A program made the translations under genes and the position numbers. A DNA stretch of 5,560 bases from Frankiaceae bacterium (GTDB lineage: Bacteria > Actinomycetota > Actinomycetes > Mycobacteriales > SCTD01), in the NCBI GenBank assembly GCA_947479995.1, contig CANKBT010000228.1, positions 1-5,560 on the forward strand, given 5' to 3'. Below are positions 5,086 through 5,560 of the stretch, one piece after another. A model generated the notes under the pieces. It was given only the letters and a program-made list of their open reading frames with translations, searched no databases and was not told the origin of the DNA. Position 1 is the stretch's first letter. Every line of letters starts with the position of its first letter.

Positions 5086-5101
5086 GGCGTGACGCCCGCA
5101 G

Positions 5102-5107
5102 AGACTA
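5102..5107 (-). promoter_or_regulatory. Candidate -10 element for tRNA-Thr
   Basis: The minus strand reads GTAGTCTC; TAGTCT ends 17 nt before the mature tRNA-Thr 5' end, so transcription would start about 10 nt upstream of it. A weak -35-like ACGACC lies 19 bp further up. Confidence 0.45.
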
Positions 5108-5183
5108 CACGTCGTCTGCGCGCGCCGGTCGTGCGGGGTGGTGCCTGCCGTGCGGGGTCGTGCGTCCTGCTCGTGACCAGGTG

Positions 5184-5265
5184 TGGCGGGTGAAGGGTTC
5201 GAACCTTCGTAGGCTGAGCCGGCAGATTTACAGTCTGCTCCCTTTGACCACTCGGGCAACCCGCC
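5184..5265 (-). tRNA. tRNA-Tyr (anticodon GTA)
   Basis: This 82-nt class II tRNA has acceptor GGCGGGT/ACCCGCC, anticodon stem GCAGA/TCTGC around CTGTAAA (anticodon GTA at 5231-5229), a long variable arm (CGGCTCAGCCTAC), T arm GAAGG-TTCGAAC-CCTTC and discriminator A. The long variable arm is expected for bacterial tRNA-Tyr. CCA is not encoded. It is divergent from the yajQ-family gene. Confidence 0.96.
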
Positions 5266-5279
5266 TGGTGCGATCGGGA

Positions 5280-5285
5280 AGACTA
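5280..5285 (-). promoter_or_regulatory. Candidate -10 element for tRNA-Tyr
   Basis: The minus strand reads CTAGTCTTC; TAGTCT ends 15 nt before the mature tRNA-Tyr 5' end, the same geometry as at tRNA-Thr. The upstream DNA is an alternating GC stretch without a recognisable -35. Confidence 0.4.
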
Positions 5286-5344
5286 GCGGACGCGCGCGCA
5301 CGCCCCCGCGTGCGCCCCCGCCGCCCGAGCCCGAGGAGACCGCC

Positions 5345-5560
5345 GTGGCAGACCCGTCCTTCGACGTCGTGAGCAAGGTCGACCGCCAGGAGGTCGACAA
5401 CGCGCTCAACCAGACGGCCAAGGAGGTCGCTACCCGCTACGACTTCAAGGGCACCGGCGCCTCGATCGCCTGGAGCGGCGAGAGCGTGCTCATCAAGGCC
5501 GAGGCCGAGGAGCGCGCCAAGGCGGTGCTCGACCTGTTCAAGGAGAAGCTCGTCAAGCGG
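5345..5560 (+). CDS. YajQ family nucleotide-binding protein, N-terminal part (cut by window edge)
   Basis: The GTG at 5345 opens a frame of 72 codons to the window end: it begins MADPSFDVVSKVDRQEVDNA and continues with ATRYDFKGTGASIAWSG. These are the conserved first strand (SFDVVSKVD) and the RYDFKG motif of the YajQ/DUF520 family. Full-length members have about 160-165 residues, so less than half is visible. Family members bind nucleotides; a Xanthomonas member binds cyclic di-GMP and acts with a transcription factor, but the role in actinobacteria is not settled. The start is supported by GAGGAG at 5333-5338, 6 nt upstream. Divergent from tRNA-Tyr, 79 nt apart. Confidence 0.93.
   Translation, partial: MADPSFDVVSKVDRQEVDNALNQTAKEVATRYDFKGTGASIAWSGESVLIKAEAEERAKAVLDLFKEKLVKR

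Noticed and set aside
5296..5315. Inverted repeat GCGCAC/GTGCGC upstream of the yajQ-family gene
   Set aside because: Only 6 bp with an 8-nt loop in an alternating GC tract; expected by composition.
1..5560. Search for CRISPR arrays, insertion sequences, defence genes or another undescribed system
   Set aside because: No spaced repeats, transposase motifs or unfamiliar coding regions were seen; every convincing gene is a known housekeeping family in conserved order.

Overview
The window is very GC-rich with a strong third-position G/C bias. It carries the core translation/secretion locus of a high-GC actinobacterium: tRNA-Trp, secE, nusG, rplK, rplA and the start of rplJ on the minus strand. 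The long acidic N-terminal extension of NusG, the CxxC (zinc) form of L33, the UVR-free hairpin terminators without a U-tract and the class-I aminotransferase next to tRNA-Trp/secE all fit Actinomycetes. I cannot fix the genus from sequence alone.

Layout. Positions 1-190 (minus) hold the first 63 codons of rplJ (L10), which runs off the left edge. Positions 191-498 are its unusually structured leader: a terminator-like hairpin behind rplA, a candidate promoter, a conserved L10-leader core, and a segment complementary to the rplJ Shine-Dalgarno sequence and start codon. Then, all minus and transcribed right to left, come rplA (499-1221), rplK (1333-1764), nusG (1793-2644), secE (2722-3009) and tRNA-Trp (3058-3131). 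A divergent intergenic region (3132-3306) separates them from a plus-strand class-I aspartate-type aminotransferase (3307-4527). After it come a triple 15-bp tandem repeat and a perfect hairpin terminator, then minus-strand rpmG (4640-4804), tRNA-Met, tRNA-Thr and tRNA-Tyr. The right edge carries the first 72 codons of a plus-strand YajQ-family protein.

How the parts work together. SecE is a core subunit of the Sec translocon. NusG couples RNA polymerase to Rho or the ribosome. L11, L1, L10 and L33 are 50S proteins, and the four tRNAs serve elongation. secE-nusG-rplK-rplA is spaced like one transcript, while rplJ (with rplL presumably beyond the edge) looks like a separate, autoregulated unit.

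This is a housekeeping region. I see no mobile element, CRISPR array, defence system or undescribed multi-gene system. The most interesting signals are in RNA: a 13-nt leader segment that could mask the rplJ ribosome binding site, and an 11-nt motif recurring in four intergenic places.
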